Position numbers and translations under genes: made by a program
Source of the DNA: Istiophorus platypterus
Taxonomy: Eukaryota; Chordata; Actinopteri; Istiophoriformes; Istiophoridae
Direction: 5' to 3'
Length of the DNA: 64,000 bases
Assembly: GCA_016859345.1 (NCBI GenBank)
Contig: CM029115.1
Span: forward strand, 12,034,501-12,098,500
Shown here: one piece after another, positions 23,991 through 36,580 of the stretch
Numbering within the stretch: position 1 is the stretch's first letter
How the letters are laid out: every line of letters begins with the position of its first letter
The notes under the pieces: generated by a model
Seen by the model: the letters and a program-made list of their open reading frames with translations, nothing else
The model's database searches: none
What the model was told of the DNA's origin: nothing

Positions 23991-25425
23991 CTCGTGTGTT
24001 CAAGTTTGCGTCTTGTCTCCGTCTGTTTGCGCGTTGGAATGTTTGTGCTTTTTTTGTCTGAGTTTTGTGAGGTTGTTGCTGGTGTATATTCGAGTGAAAA
24101 TGCATGTATTTCTTTTTCTCTTTTATTCTCACGCTGAAGAGGGTAGAATTTGATGGCTGGGTTGATGGAGCAGTCTGGAAAACAGTGTCAGCATGAGGGC
24201 TGAAAAGACAAACTGGGAAGACAGATGCACAGAGAGAAAGAGAAAAACACACACAGAGAGAAAACATAGATAGAAATTTTTTTGAGCTGAGGTGAGAGCT
24301 AAGAGCCGAGCGAGAAAATATTTGGCCTCAGATCAGGTATTCTTCATTAAAGAGAAATACTTTTGTGATGTCATGTTTAACACCCTGATCTAGATTAACA
24401 GGATGTCCTGCCTTCATCTTCCTGTTTCCTGTTTCCTGCCAGGCATGTTGGTCCTAATGGCTGCAGCTGCCTGTTGGGTGGTCTGTGCTCAGCAGTGTTA
24501 ACCACACAACCATAGTGTCAGCTGCAGCCCACCTAAAGAGACACCAAAAACACCTTGCCATGCTTGAGGCCTGCTCCCTGAAATATTTGGACAAGGAGAG
24601 AGTCCTGGGAGGCAAGAAGGCTGGAGGAGTGCAGTGAGCAGAGGATATTGAATGATAAGACAAAGAGAAACATTTAGACCAGGATAGAGTTTGCATTCCT
24701 TTGTCTAAACATTGGATTGTCTCAGATCAGACTGAATGCCTCAGCATGAGCATCAAGACTTGATGTTTAATGCTAAAATGAGAGTTAAAGGAGAGCTAAC
24801 ATGTTTATAGATGAGTTCTTTAACTTCTATACCCAACACTTTAGTTGCCTTCCCTTGAGATTTTATCTTTTTTTTCACTGTCGGTGTAACAGACAGAATC
24901 CAGACAGCCTAGTAATTCAACATATCATGTATATCTGTAATACCTGCTCCAAACACGTGTGGTAAATCCAAAATTAACTGGGAAGCCTTTGTAACGAGTT
25001 TAAGGGGTTAGTTTGAGGAAGAAGTGTTTGCTGTCCAATCTGGCAACGGAGGGCATGTTCCATGATAAAACACAGTACCTGACCTGTGAACAGTAACGGG
25101 CAACTTCTCACCCCATAATATATTTTCAGAGAGACAACCCCTCCCTTCACCATCTTGCTTTGGTGTGGCACACATTTGGACTACACCCAATACCAAAAAA
25201 AAAAAAAAAAGAAAAAAGAAAAGGGGTGTGGAGAAGGGCATAGAGTGAGAAAAAAAAAGTAGAAATGTTTTCCAGTGGTTGTAATTTATCTTTGTCACGA
25301 ATGCAACATAGCCGAGTCATTCTGCAACATAGTCCGGTGAGACGCACAGAGGTAGCTCTGTGCCTTGGCCTCACACAAGCTCACATCCATCTGAAACCTC
25401 TGCTCACCCGGCTGCCACAATCCAC

Positions 25426-25509
25426 GCCGCTGCTGCTGCCGCTGCCGCTGCCACTGCCGCCGCTGCCGCTGCTGCCGCTGCTGCCACTGCTGCCACTGCT
25501 GCCACTGCT
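25426..25509. repeat. Interrupted CTG/CCG triplet repeat
   Basis: About 28 consecutive triplets, mostly CTG with GCC and CAC variants. On the minus strand one frame would read Gln/Arg/Trp. There is no sign of an exon on either strand (no splice sites or coding context), so it is treated as an intronic trinucleotide repeat. Confidence 0.9.
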
Positions 25510-25686
25510 TCCCATCCACGCTGCTGCTAAGCTTCACATTGCTACTGGGTATTTTTAGCAGCTCTTGTGTTCACACTAGATTCAGAGGAATAAGGACTTG
25601 GATTTAACCCCATCAAGATTATGTTTGATGTTGCTCTCGTAATGAATCATTGTCACACGGAATTTCCAATAGAGGGCAGCACGATT

Positions 25687-25707
25687 GATATATATATATA
25701 TATATAT
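25687..25707. repeat. Short (TA)n microsatellite
   Basis: About ten TA units, followed by a T-rich stretch to 25736. Confidence 0.85.
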
Positions 25708-26960
25708 CTATATCTTTTTATTTATTTTTTTTTTTATAGAGTCTTAATTCTGATGCTTGTTTTTCATCATAGAGTCTCAGATATATGGGCAAAGTCTTTG
25801 ACATCCGGAGGTTCACTGTTCAATTCTGAGGAGACTGTGCTGTTGAAAATGCTGTTAACGCCGTGGAAGTTGAGAAGAAGCTATATAAGAATCAACACTC
25901 AGTTCTCCCCCTCTTCTGCAGAGCACACAGCTTAACCAGGTTATGTCCTGCCAAAGTCCACACCAGTGTTCCTTTCCACTGTCATCTGTGCCATTCCCAC
26001 ACCAAAGACCAGCCTGTAAAAGAATGAGCAGCACAGGACTGTTTTGAGCACTTACATTACTCAGCTGATCAAAAAAGTCAGAAGGCAGGACAAAGAAATG
26101 TAGAAAAAGAAGAAGAAAAGTGTAAAGCATGTACATGAAGAAATTTAAAAAAGGTAGACAACAATGAATTATGTTTTAAACTTTTCTGTTAAAGCTTGTC
26201 TGAAATAAAACTTAATAACACACTATAATGTACAGCGATATGAAGTACATTATGGTACCCCCCCCCCCCACACACACACCCTTTTTTTCTCTCTCAGTCT
26301 TTTTTTTAACACTTTTTTTCGGCCTGGCTCCCTCTGCCCCGTGATGTATGGCTTTTTCCTGCAGTGGCTCTTACAAAGTGCAGCTCGTGATGTCATTAAT
26401 TTTATTCATACTTTATGGATGCTCTGTCGGGAAAAAAAAAGGAGAGAAAAAGGAGAGGGACGATGTAAGGAGAGAGGGAGGAAGATAGAGAGAAAGAGAG
26501 AGAGGAGAAGAGATGGTGTTGCGGAAGGAGATTTTCAGTGCAGTTGCATGTATAATGAATGAGGGGGCACTTTGTTTGAAACTCCAGCCCGGCGCTTCAC
26601 TTCAAGGTTTGCTGGGCAGAGTGGGGCCTTGTGATCTCACACCAGCCACTCTCTTTATCCTGCCAATTGATGCTTTCACCTGGCACTGTGGTTCGACCCA
26701 GTGGAAAAACAAATAACCTTGTGTGTGTATAAGAGAAACACAGGGAGAGAGATAGGGAGAGGGAGAGTAACTGACAATGGAACAAGGGGTTGGGTAGAAA
26801 GGGTGAGGAGCGGGTGAGAGAGGAAAGAGGTGAGTTTGTATAACAGCAGCAGTGCAATGACGCCCAGACGATACTGAGGAGAATACTGGCACTCAGCCCA
26901 CACTTCCTAAATAGTGCTCTCTACAGAAATAGCTCAGCCTTGATATTGACTTTTGTCTAC

Positions 26961-26963
26961 TGT

Positions 26964-27024
<61 letters not shown>

Positions 27025-27032
27025 TGTGTGTG
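26961..27032. repeat. (TG)n microsatellite
   Basis: About 36 TG units with two GA interruptions. Confidence 0.97.
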
Positions 27033-28879
27033 CGTGGATATGCACATTTAAGCATGCTCAATAGGAGGACAGAGATGGTCTCATTGTCTACCGAGGAGTT
27101 TTTCCACTTTGTTAATATCTGTCAATAATTTTTTGTGTGGTGAGGTTGGATACATCTTATCCTGGTGTTTGTGTTTGCGTGTGTAAGCATTATAAGTGTG
27201 TGAGAAAAAGAAGTCAGTTGCCTTTATTATCTGGGATAAAATTGGCCTCTGTCTTATTTTTGGCCCTATGCTGGACTTGTGGTTTTATAAATAGCTGGGA
27301 AAGTGTGGGGGATACCTGTCGTGGCTCTAGCCCCCCCCCCCCACCCACGTCACATCCATCCACCTCTGCAGGCTACGACAGGGCAGCCCCCTTAGGGGCA
27401 AAAAAACAGGATGGTCTTAGAAAATCACTCTCTGGAGTAAAAGACAAAAGAGCTTGCAGTTCAGCATGAGCGGCCTCAGATTTTGTAAAGAATGTAAAAC
27501 AAAGTTCAAGTTAATTTCTTTTACAAATACTGAGCAGACCAAACTGTAAGGCTTTAGGGGGGGGGGGGGGTTCAAGATGACAGCACAATATAATATCTTT
27601 TTTACACTTAGTCTATGACTGTAAGGTCATAGGGTGGTTTTCTCTCCTCCCTGCCATCTGTATGCCGAGGTGTCTTGTTAATTTCATTTCTGCATCTCAG
27701 GCATGTGCCATTTGAACAGCAGTGAGAGTGTTAACATTCTCTCTTTGCCTCATTGCTGTACACTGTTTCCCTCGCATTCTGCTCTCACTTTCTGACAGGA
27801 TGATCTGGCTTCACGTGTTTTAGGGTAATATGAGTTTTTGGAATGACAGTGTCAACAAATTATCGCTTAATTAATAATGGTATTAGGTTCGAGAGTACAA
27901 CTGACCTATTATAGGCTGTCATCGTAACATTTATTGATTCATGAGAATGTTTAGATTATCCAGGATCCAACTAATTTTGAATCTCACTTATATGGGCAGA
28001 TACAGTCTGTCCTTTACCCCAGGCATCATATTCCTTCATCAAACTATCTAATCATTTGTTCTTGAGTCTACATTTTCACTCTGAGATGCTCTTTTATCTG
28101 TTCAACTGTCACCCAGCTCAAGTGTTTGAGTCTGTCTACTAGAAAAAGGGAAAACAGTACATGTAAAGCCTGTAATTCTTTTAAACATGAGCATTATCCC
28201 TGCTGCATCCTAGTTGTAGCCCGAGATATTGTTCACCCTCTAAATGAGTGACACTCTGCATCTTGGCCCCTAATAATAGAGGCCCCATAATCATATTAAG
28301 AGAGAGGAAGAAAGAGAAAAATAGAGAATGAGATAGAGAGGGGAAGATATCTTTGAAAAGCTTTACTGCCCTTGGTAGACTGTGTCTTTATAGAGCAAAA
28401 GAGAAATCATTCTTCTTTTTTTTTTTGAATGTGTGTTTTTTCCCCTTTCTCTGTGAAGGGAATTGTGCTGCCTGTCATTAATGTGCTCTTGACAGCTTAA
28501 TTTGATAAGCGGGCTAGTTGTTAAAGAAGCCTTGGATTGTTCTCATAGAAAGAACAGGCTTTTTTCCCTCCCATGTTCTTCAAAATGCTGCGCACAGTCT
28601 GTCGATGACCCAGTTCTGAGAGATGGTCGAAAACAAGGAAGAGCAGTGCAAAATCCACAGGGAGAAGGAAGGAGAGAAGGCAAGAGGGTAGCAGGAGATG
28701 GAGAGAAAAAAAGGGAGAGCAAGATAGAGTGAGAAAGGATGCTATAGTAAGAAAGGCACTTGTGGGAAGTAAACTCAAATGCTTTTCTTTCTTCTCTCTC
28801 ACTCTCACCTCCTCCACTCTTCCTCCTCCAGCAGTGAACAGCCTACCTTCTCGGGCTCCTCTTCCCTGTAGTCTAATCG

Positions 28880-28990
28880 GAAAAGAAGCGGTGGGAATGA
28901 TAACAGGGATTAGCTTCCACTGCTCGCCAGCTCCCCTTGGTTAAGTACACGTGTAATGAGTTGTTTATTTGGGATAATGCACAGTAGGCA
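28880..28990. promoter_or_regulatory. Candidate conserved non-coding element with GATA and OTX-like cores
   Basis: TGATAACAGG (GATA-type) at about 28898 is followed directly by GGATTAGC (OTX/PITX-type core) at about 28908. A CAGCTCCCCTTGG/TTAAGTACACG segment follows. The block is repeat-free between purine-rich and CA-rich DNA. A pattern-only call. Confidence 0.25.
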
Positions 28991-29440
28991 CAGCACAAGC
29001 CCAGAGATGCCCACACCCCCTCCTCTCCTGCTAACACAGACACACATACAACAGAAATATGTACATAAAGCAAATGTATAACACATGCAGCATATTCGGC
29101 ATCAACAGTGACGCGCACAGGTATGTGCAAATACATACATGCACTCAACCCTCCTACAAATACACGCCCCCCCATACAAATTCCCACACACAGCTGTGAT
29201 GCAGGTCACTTGCTGTGCAAAAAGAAAAATGGGGAGTTTGGAGCGGGAGGGGTGGGTTGGGGGTGGGGAGGGGGTAACATTCTCAGGCTCTCCTTGGGTC
29301 ATAAGACCAGGGGATTTTTCTCAGGGTGAAGAGAAGGGGAAGAAATTGAATGATATGAGAAAAAATGAAGGAAAGAAACTAAGAAAAGGAAAAGGGATAT
29401 GATGTGCCCACTAGTTTGTGCGTGTGTTTCTGATGCTCTT

Positions 29441-29467
29441 GTGTGTGTGTGTGTGTGTGTGTGTGTG
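29441..29467. repeat. (GT)n microsatellite
   Basis: About 13 uninterrupted GT units. Confidence 0.95.
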
Positions 29468-30020
29468 CCAAGTTTGTGTGCAAGTACATGAAGTGGAAAA
29501 AGCTGTTGCCTTGTGGAGGGGACGTGCTCTGCTATCATTAGCTGAGGGGGGGTGGGGTGAGGGTGATGGGGGGCCAGGCGAGGTTATGTGAACGGTGCAG
29601 CTGTGCTCGCAGCAGAGGGATTTGAGTGGAGGGGGGGAACTCCAGGCAGCCAGGTCCTTCACTGAACCACCAGCTCGCCGCAACACAGAGAAGAAGAGAA
29701 GAGAAAAAAAATCAACCAAGCAGCGAGCCTTGTGAACCAAACGCAACTTGCTGCCGCCCCCTCTGTCCGTCGTCTCTCCATCCCCCACTCCTTCACTCCT
29801 CCACTCCTCCACTCTAGGCCTTTACTTCCCAAATAGGGAAAATAAATACATAACAAATGATGCTTGATGGTAAGGATAAGAGTGCAAGAGAGAGGAAGAG
29901 GAGGAAAAAAAAGAAACAGTCATGATTTATATATAGTGTAGGATATGCTGTTCTGTAGGCCATTTGTGGTTTTACTTTCCGTTTTCGTCCATTCAGTCAA
30001 AATAACTTTCATTTAATACT

Positions 30021-30210
30021 CCAACAACAACAACAAGAACAACAACGATAATAATAATAATAATAATAATAATGATGATAACAGCAACAACAACAAAAAC
30101 AACAAAACAACAACAATAATAATAATGATATTAATAATAATAATAACAATAATAATAAGTGTTATTATTATTATTATTATTGTTGTTTTTGTTGTTGTTG
30201 TTATTTTTAA
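30021..30210. repeat. AAC/AAT triplet-repeat array forming a long inverted repeat
   Basis: The left half is built of AAC and AAT units, the right half of their complements ATT and GTT, changing sense at about 30159-30162. The 20-nt arm CAACAACAACAAAAACAACA (30085-30104) has an exact reverse complement at 30181-30200, and AAT/ATT runs between them also pair. The RNA could form a long imperfect hairpin. An inversion or hairpin-templated event is a likelier origin than two independent expansions. Confidence 0.9.
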
Positions 30211-30906
30211 ATATTTGTATTACGAATCCAAAATTGTTGTTCAAGTTTGCTGCCTTTTTGTTTGGGGGATTTTCCCACGACTTGACTTAAATTTCCAAAA
30301 TCACTCAAATTTGTTTAAAGCTTCCTCCCTGCCTCTCTTATTTCGCTCACTGAAAGAGTCAGAGCCCACATAGCGAAGGATGGCGCAGCAGACGCAGACC
30401 CAAACTTGCTTGTCAGCCCGTGTGATCAGTCGCTGTAGAGAGACAAGGCAGAGGTGGCTGAGAGACGACAGAACACAGAGTGGCATCAGCGTGCACTGCT
30501 AATGCATTCAGCCTGCCACCGTATCCAACAACAAGGCAAGATATCACACAACTCACTTCACAAGATTTTCCTGCAACAACATCAACAATAACAGACATAT
30601 AAATGCACACGCGCAGACATACAGTCACACACAGGTGTGCACACATGCATAAATAACCACACACTGCATGTTAAAAACCAACTATGAGGAGAAAGAATTT
30701 GAAAGCAAACAAACAAGTCAAAATGTAAGCAACTTGTCTGAGACTTTATGGTAGAAAAATAAATGCAAAAATGCCTTTGTTTCATAAGGGGGGGGGGCTA
30801 AATTGCTGCGGTGCATCAGGCGTTTAAATTTTGGGTTAAAAAAATAGAAGTTTCTGGCAGAATTTAGCAAAACTGAACTACGTCAAGCACAATGGTGAGC
30901 GTTGAG

Positions 30907-30916
30907 CTAAAAATAG
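30907..30916. promoter_or_regulatory. Perfect MEF2-binding consensus site
   Basis: CTAAAAATAG fits the strict MEF2 site CTA(A/T)4TAG. One such site is expected by chance in a window of this size, so alone it is weak; it lies in a repeat-free stretch (30,880-31,020). Confidence 0.35.
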
Positions 30917-31280
30917 AGTGTGGTCAAACAGCAGTAGTGCTTTGGCAAGAGGGGTCATCTCTGTGTGATACAGTGGCCTTCACTGTAGCCACATATTGAG
31001 AGCAAAGGCACTCTGCCAAAGCTTGTAGTTTCATAGCAGTAATTTAATATTTGTTTGTCTCTATTATTTCATTCTCCTCTCTCTCCTTCTCCCTCTCTCT
31101 CTTGCTATTGGGGTTAAGTAACAGTAGGCTTTATCAGATTACTGGGTCTGAGGTCTCTTTCAAACCTCTCTTTGCCATCTTGATTTTGTGCAGCTGTGCA
31201 GACTCTTTAATCATACGCTATCTTTTTTCACTCACCCTCCCCTCCTCTCCTCCCTTTTTCTCGTCCTCCCTCCTCCCTTA

Positions 31281-31615
31281 ACATATGTTAATTGGCTGCT
31301 TTCTGTGACAAATTACGAGCGCTCGCTTTGATGAGGTCGGGTTGTGATGGTGCTGGGAGTGGAGTACAGTGGAACTGCCAGACCCTCGCCGGTTCCCCCT
31401 TAACCACTCCAAAAAGGAAAGCGGCATCGAGTCGATGACTAATGAGAGGCTTGGACTGGGTCTGGCCCAGCTCTGGCCTTGGTGGGGCCACTCCCCTAAA
31501 CAGAGGCTGATCTGTAGGCACCGTGTGCCGCCACACGCCTTCCACACTCCATGCAACCTTTCGTCTCAAGCACCCCACCAACAGCACTGCTCTTGGAGCT
31601 GTAAAGTCCTGTGAG
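31281..31615. promoter_or_regulatory. Candidate conserved non-coding element
   Basis: After a pyrimidine-rich run, sequence complexity and CpG content rise abruptly (TGTTAATTGGCTG, then GACAAATTACGAGCGCTCGC). Reading frames on both strands are open for 80-99 codons but resemble no protein I know. It looks like a conserved intronic element rather than an exon. Confidence 0.3.
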
Positions 31616-31823
31616 AGATCAAACTATGAGTGGAAAAAGATTCATATTTTTACAGACTTTGTTTTATCCATTTTCCGTAACATGTATTGCGTTTAGATTT
31701 TTTTTTGCTTTCTTTATGTATGAGGGCACCACAATTTGACTTGAAAAAAAGTATGGAAGTAACAAATTATAGATGCAGGGCTTACAACTTGCATCTGAAG
31801 TTTATGTTGGGTGTGTTTGGGTT

Positions 31824-31860
31824 TGTGTGTGTGTGTGGGTTTTGTGTTTGTGTGGGTGTG

Positions 31861-31897
<37 letters not shown>
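31824..31897. repeat. Interrupted (TG)n microsatellite
   Basis: TG units with GGT and TTT interruptions in the first half and about 17 clean units in the second. Confidence 0.93.
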
Positions 31898-31899
<2 letters not shown>

Positions 31900-32989
31900 C
31901 TGTGGTGAAGAGACAGTGCCTGGAAACATTATACCGCCCTTGCTTAAACAAACTCTAACAGTGGAACAATCTCTGTTTAATGATGCGCAGCGTCAACAGG
32001 GAAACAATGCTCACCAATAATCAGCATAATCAGCTTGTGGTAGCCACGAAAAAGAAGAAGAAACATGACATTGTTGTAGCAGAGTTTTTTTTTTTTAATA
32101 AATATCTTTTTAAGTGCTGCGTAGGGTCTTGGGGTATGAGTCTGACTCTGTCTACCTTCAATCTATCCCGCTGCTTCTGTAGCTCAGTCTCTCTCTCTCC
32201 CCCTCTCATTCTTTCTCTCTTTCTCTGTCATAATCCCACTTTCTCTCCACTCTACGATCTAGGTTACTCGGTTTCCTAGCAGAGCACAGGGACCGGAGGA
32301 AGAAGAAAAAATAAAAAGAAAAGAAAAAACAGAAGGTCGAATTTATGAAGGACATCCTTGTTGAAGTGTGCAACCTTCTACTTCTCTGCAAATTACCAGC
32401 ACGTTGTGCAAAGACTCAGAGCAGATCTGTGGCTCTCACTTCAGCCCAGCAAGGCTGTGACCGTGACATGCAGTGCTGTTGGACTGTCACAACAATAGGG
32501 AGAGCAGTGTTTAGGGTGCTAAATGTTTATTCATAGTTATTATTAATAATTTTATACCTTGAACCTATGCGTCTTAATAGTTATGACAAGTGTCTGTTTT
32601 ATTGACTTTTTTTGTTGAGGCCCTCACCACACTGAACATAAGTCTTGACGAGAATAAGGAAAGAGAAAGTACATCACCAGTGCAAAAGCTCCAGTATTTG
32701 CTTATTATGGTCCTAACTTGAAAAAATAATCACATCACGTAATAGTATCATTGTGGAATCTAAACTTGCTGATCAAGCGAGAGAAGGGAAAATAGTAAAT
32801 TCCACAACTTCCCTGTAGATCGGCCAGTCCCCACATGCTGACTTAGTTACAACAAACCGACCCAAAAATAAGGATATGATTTTATTTACCTCTTCCCATC
32901 AGCAAGTATGCAAAACAGATAACGAGCCAGAAACAAGCATGCATTTCTATAACCATCAACGTGACAGACGTGCACAGATAGCCCCGAGC

Positions 32990-32990
32990 G

Positions 32991-33021
<31 letters not shown>

Positions 33022-33038
33022 AGACACACACACACACA
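32990..33038. repeat. (CA)n microsatellite
   Basis: CA units with TA and GA interruptions near 33017-33023. Confidence 0.95.
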
Positions 33039-33099
33039 GGCTGAAAAAAGAATGGCAAAATGAAGCTGGTGAAGAAAAAGGAAGTGCGCTGGCACCTCG

Positions 33100-33800
33100 T
33101 GGTTGCATGAGGGTTAGCCATGTTAGCAATAGCCTGCAGGCCTTAATTGAGGCCAGGAGGGAGCATTTAATAATTGCTGTCAGAAGATCAAATTTAATTC
33201 TCCTCTCATCATAGCCACCACTGCTGTAGGGTAGAGTGAAACAAATTGTCATCAGAGATTTCTAAATGAACAAAGCTTTTAATTAGGGTGATTAGAATGC
33301 TGTGGCAAAGAGAAAGAGTAAAGGGGTGGGGGGGTGTGATGAAATCATCAGCGGATCGTCTTAAACCATGATGTCTGGTGTTGATACAGTTTGGGGTGGT
33401 GGGTGGGGAGGAGGGGCACAAGACTACTGGAAAGTTTAATGTGCTTGAACAATAGCAATCGTGGCCCATGCAGCAAAGAGCCCTCAGCTTAGTTTCAAGC
33501 CTTTGACACAAACACATACACACCCCCACACACACACACACACGCACAAATATGCACACACTCTCTGCCCCCCACCCCCCACTGGAGAACATTGCTAACA
33601 TCCTGAGACATTGTCATACTCGGCGGGGAACATAATTGGGTGAATATGTCAGTGCTTTGTGTTCTTAGTGACATGACTCCTGGCTGTTCCTGTGGGGGCT
33701 GGGATCACTTATTGAATGGTTTATACTGCAGTTCCACTCCATTGGTTAATTGTTCATTACAGTGCTGCTTATTTTATTAACATAATAGATAAGCAGGGAA
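33100..33800. promoter_or_regulatory. Cluster of candidate conserved non-coding segments
   Basis: Three segments (about 33105-33200, 33240-33310, 33690-33800) are rich in homeodomain-type cores: CCTTAATTGAGG near 33139, TTTTAATTAGGG near 33278, and TTGGTTAATTGTTCATTAC near 33742. A (CA)n stretch near 33526-33546 and G-rich patches separate them. AT-core clusters like these are common in developmental enhancers. No alignment could be run. Confidence 0.25.
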
Positions 33801-35550
33801 GGACTTCTCTGTGGACCTGTAGATCTGTAGACAATAACTTGTGAGTGTGTGATCATTCGTGTACAGCGTGTTGATTTTCTCCCCCCGTCTATTCAGTGTC
33901 TGCAGTCGGTTACACCTGGGGCCCTGCGGCCCACAGGGCAACATGTGAATGGAGACAGTGGTTTACACTCGCTGGAAAACATGACCTGCGGTAGAGCTTT
34001 GAATATGACTTTATAATGACTGGAAAGAGAGAGAGACAGAGAGGGAGAAAGAGGGAGGAAGAAGTGAAAGAAAATGTGACAGTATTGATAAAGTGAAACT
34101 TAAGTGAAGTTATTTATGTTTCAACATCAGATGTGTATCACCACAATTTTCACCACTTCTATATTCAAAACCATTTCAGTACGTCTCATTTTTATACCTT
34201 CTGCCAAACTGTTTTCATTTTGTACTGTGTCACCTCTATTAAGCTGATTTTTTTCCCTCTATCATCTTTTCTATCTCTACTTCATCCTTGAATGCGTGCA
34301 TTGCCCCTGCTTATGCTCATGCCATGGAAAGACTGAATGCACTAAATGGTGATTCATTCCAGCCTTTCCGGGGCCTCTCCAAATTGTGGCTTGCCTTTGC
34401 TTCTGCTTTTTCTTTTCTTCTCCTTTTTTCTGATACCATTTTTTTCCAGCTTGGCACAAGAGTATGTGTGTGGCAACTTTGTCATTGCGGCCCTCTGACT
34501 TTATTTGTTTATCACTCATGGCTATAAAAGCCATTGTTACAACAAAAAGCTGCTGACATTCGACAGGGAATGCCTTTTAAACCGCGAAGGCTACTCTTCC
34601 TCCCTATCCCCTGTCTAGCTTCACCTTGCTCTCACGTGTGCCCTCTTGCTCATCTGCCTTTGGCCCAGCAGCTGCGGCTTTACAGCCCTTGGCCTCCTTT
34701 CAAAGAGGGGGGTTGACACATTGTGTCAAGTCATTTTGTCCTTGAGGAAGTCAGCAATGGGATATGGAAAGATAGCTCTCACCCGTCTCCATCTTGGCTC
34801 TGACGGATGGCTACCTATCTCCATTGCAGCTGATGGCCCAAGGCCCCTGTTTGCTGGTGCTGAGTGAGACGTGCAGCTGTCCAAACGAAGAGCTGAGCTT
34901 CATACTCTTCTACCTCCATTTCTACCCGCTCATTATGATTACCTGATACAACAAAGAAATACGCAGATCTCTTAATACACAAAAACATATTCTAATTTTT
35001 TTTAAAAACGTACCTGAGTTGATTTTTCGATGTTGAACAATTAAATAAGCTGTTTTAATGTTTAAAGTCACAATCCCAAAAAACCCTCATATTAATATAC
35101 ATACAGTATATGAAAATACTTTATATTTTACATGAAAAGCTGATACACCCTTTCCACTTAGTGCTTTTATTCTTAGGTATTTTGAAGTCAGTTGATTTTT
35201 ACTCTTATTGCTCTTTCAATGGAAGGAGCGTAGTTTAGCTTAGAAATTTTCAACCTGTTTCAGTTTGTTTGCTGTTGGGATGGAACTTTTCTGGTTAATA
35301 TTGTGATCTCATATTGTGCCGCTCCCATTCCAAGGATATATTTTTCAAAGAATATACTTGCACACTTATATACTGTAGACAAACATTTTTTAAGTTTCAT
35401 ATCAAAAGTTTATTCAAAAGTTATTACTATTCATATTTAGGCTGAGTAAACACATGCCTTCCACAGCAAACAACCGTTTCAACCTAGTTTCCTGTTCAGT
35501 GTTTTAACAATATGTCTGTTGCTTTAACGGAAAATTATTTTGCAAGGGTT

Positions 35551-35551
35551 T

Positions 35552-35586
<35 letters not shown>

Positions 35587-35590
35587 TTTT
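35551..35590. repeat. (TTTA)n tetranucleotide repeat
   Basis: About ten TTTA units in a T-rich stretch. Confidence 0.95.
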
Positions 35591-35861
35591 TGGATTAAAC
35601 GTTCCCTTACAAATCACATAAAGCAAAAATAAATTCATCAGGGAACTTAAAGTTAGGGCCTGAAGTATTTCATATTTAAGAAGAATTTAGGTTCGGTTAT
35701 TTGCATTATTATTGGCCAGAGATAGAAGGGGAGAGTGGTTATCTGGTTTTGAATCCCAATATATGCTCTGTGAGCATGTGAGTGATTTGGTGAAGGAAGC
35801 ACCTTTAGCACCTTTGATTGTCTGTGCCTGCTGATGTCACATCCTTCCGCTTAGCTGTGCG

Positions 35862-35887
35862 CGTGTGTGTGTGTGTGTGTGTGTGTT
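35862..35887. repeat. (GT)n microsatellite
   Basis: About 13 GT units preceded by a GCGC start. Confidence 0.93.
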
Positions 35888-36544
35888 TGTTTCCTGTCTT
35901 TCTGTCCTCCAGGACCCAGGGGCAGAGCTGTTGGATTGAAGGATAAGAGAGGAAACAGTGCTGGCAGAGTCTCATTAGTTTGAAATTCAATTAAGTTTTA
36001 AGTTGAAGTAGGAAGTTTTAAGTTGTGAAATTGGTTGAACTGGACTCGGAGAGGAATTGAGAGCTCATCTTGCAGCACTTGAGCTGCTACTTATAACAAT
36101 AAACTTTGTACCACAATGTCAATCAAACTTATAAAATTTGTGCCAACTGCAGGCTATTGGCTCACATTCCTCCTCATCAATAGACAGGTGTCTCAGTTCT
36201 AAGGCGCATAGAGATTGAAAATAGAATACATGTGAAATGTTCTCTGTCTCGCTAATGATCCAACTAAACCATGAGCTAATAGAAAGAGACAGGTGAAGAC
36301 ATATCCTCCAACACACACATAAGAACAAACATACACACTGCCACATCTCAAATTCAAGTTTAGCTAGAATGCTCACTGGGAAAAAAAGAATGAACACATT
36401 ATAAGATGATCCACCACTATCACTCTAATCCCCAGATGTACATGTTACTAATCTCTTTAGCTGCTAACATGTTAAATTAGCTTTAATATCTGCTGAGATT
36501 CAGAGGCATAGAGGCCCACCTACGCATGGGCTACCGCCCAGGTT

Positions 36545-36580
36545 TAGGTCACTCTTCTCCCCTAGGTCACTCTTCTCCCC
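36545..36580. repeat. 18-bp perfect tandem duplication
   Basis: TAGGTCACTCTTCTCCCC is present twice in direct succession (36545-36562, 36563-36580) without mismatch, indicating a recent local duplication. Each copy contains AGGTCA, a nuclear-receptor half-site core. Confidence 0.95.

Noticed and set aside
23821..24267. 148-codon minus-strand frame
   Set aside because: Much of it is a His-Thr translation of the TG/CA microsatellite.
25295..25537. Gln-rich minus-strand frame across the CTG triplets, as a possible polyglutamine protein
   Set aside because: No coding context or splice sites; the repeat is interrupted and sits in intron sequence.
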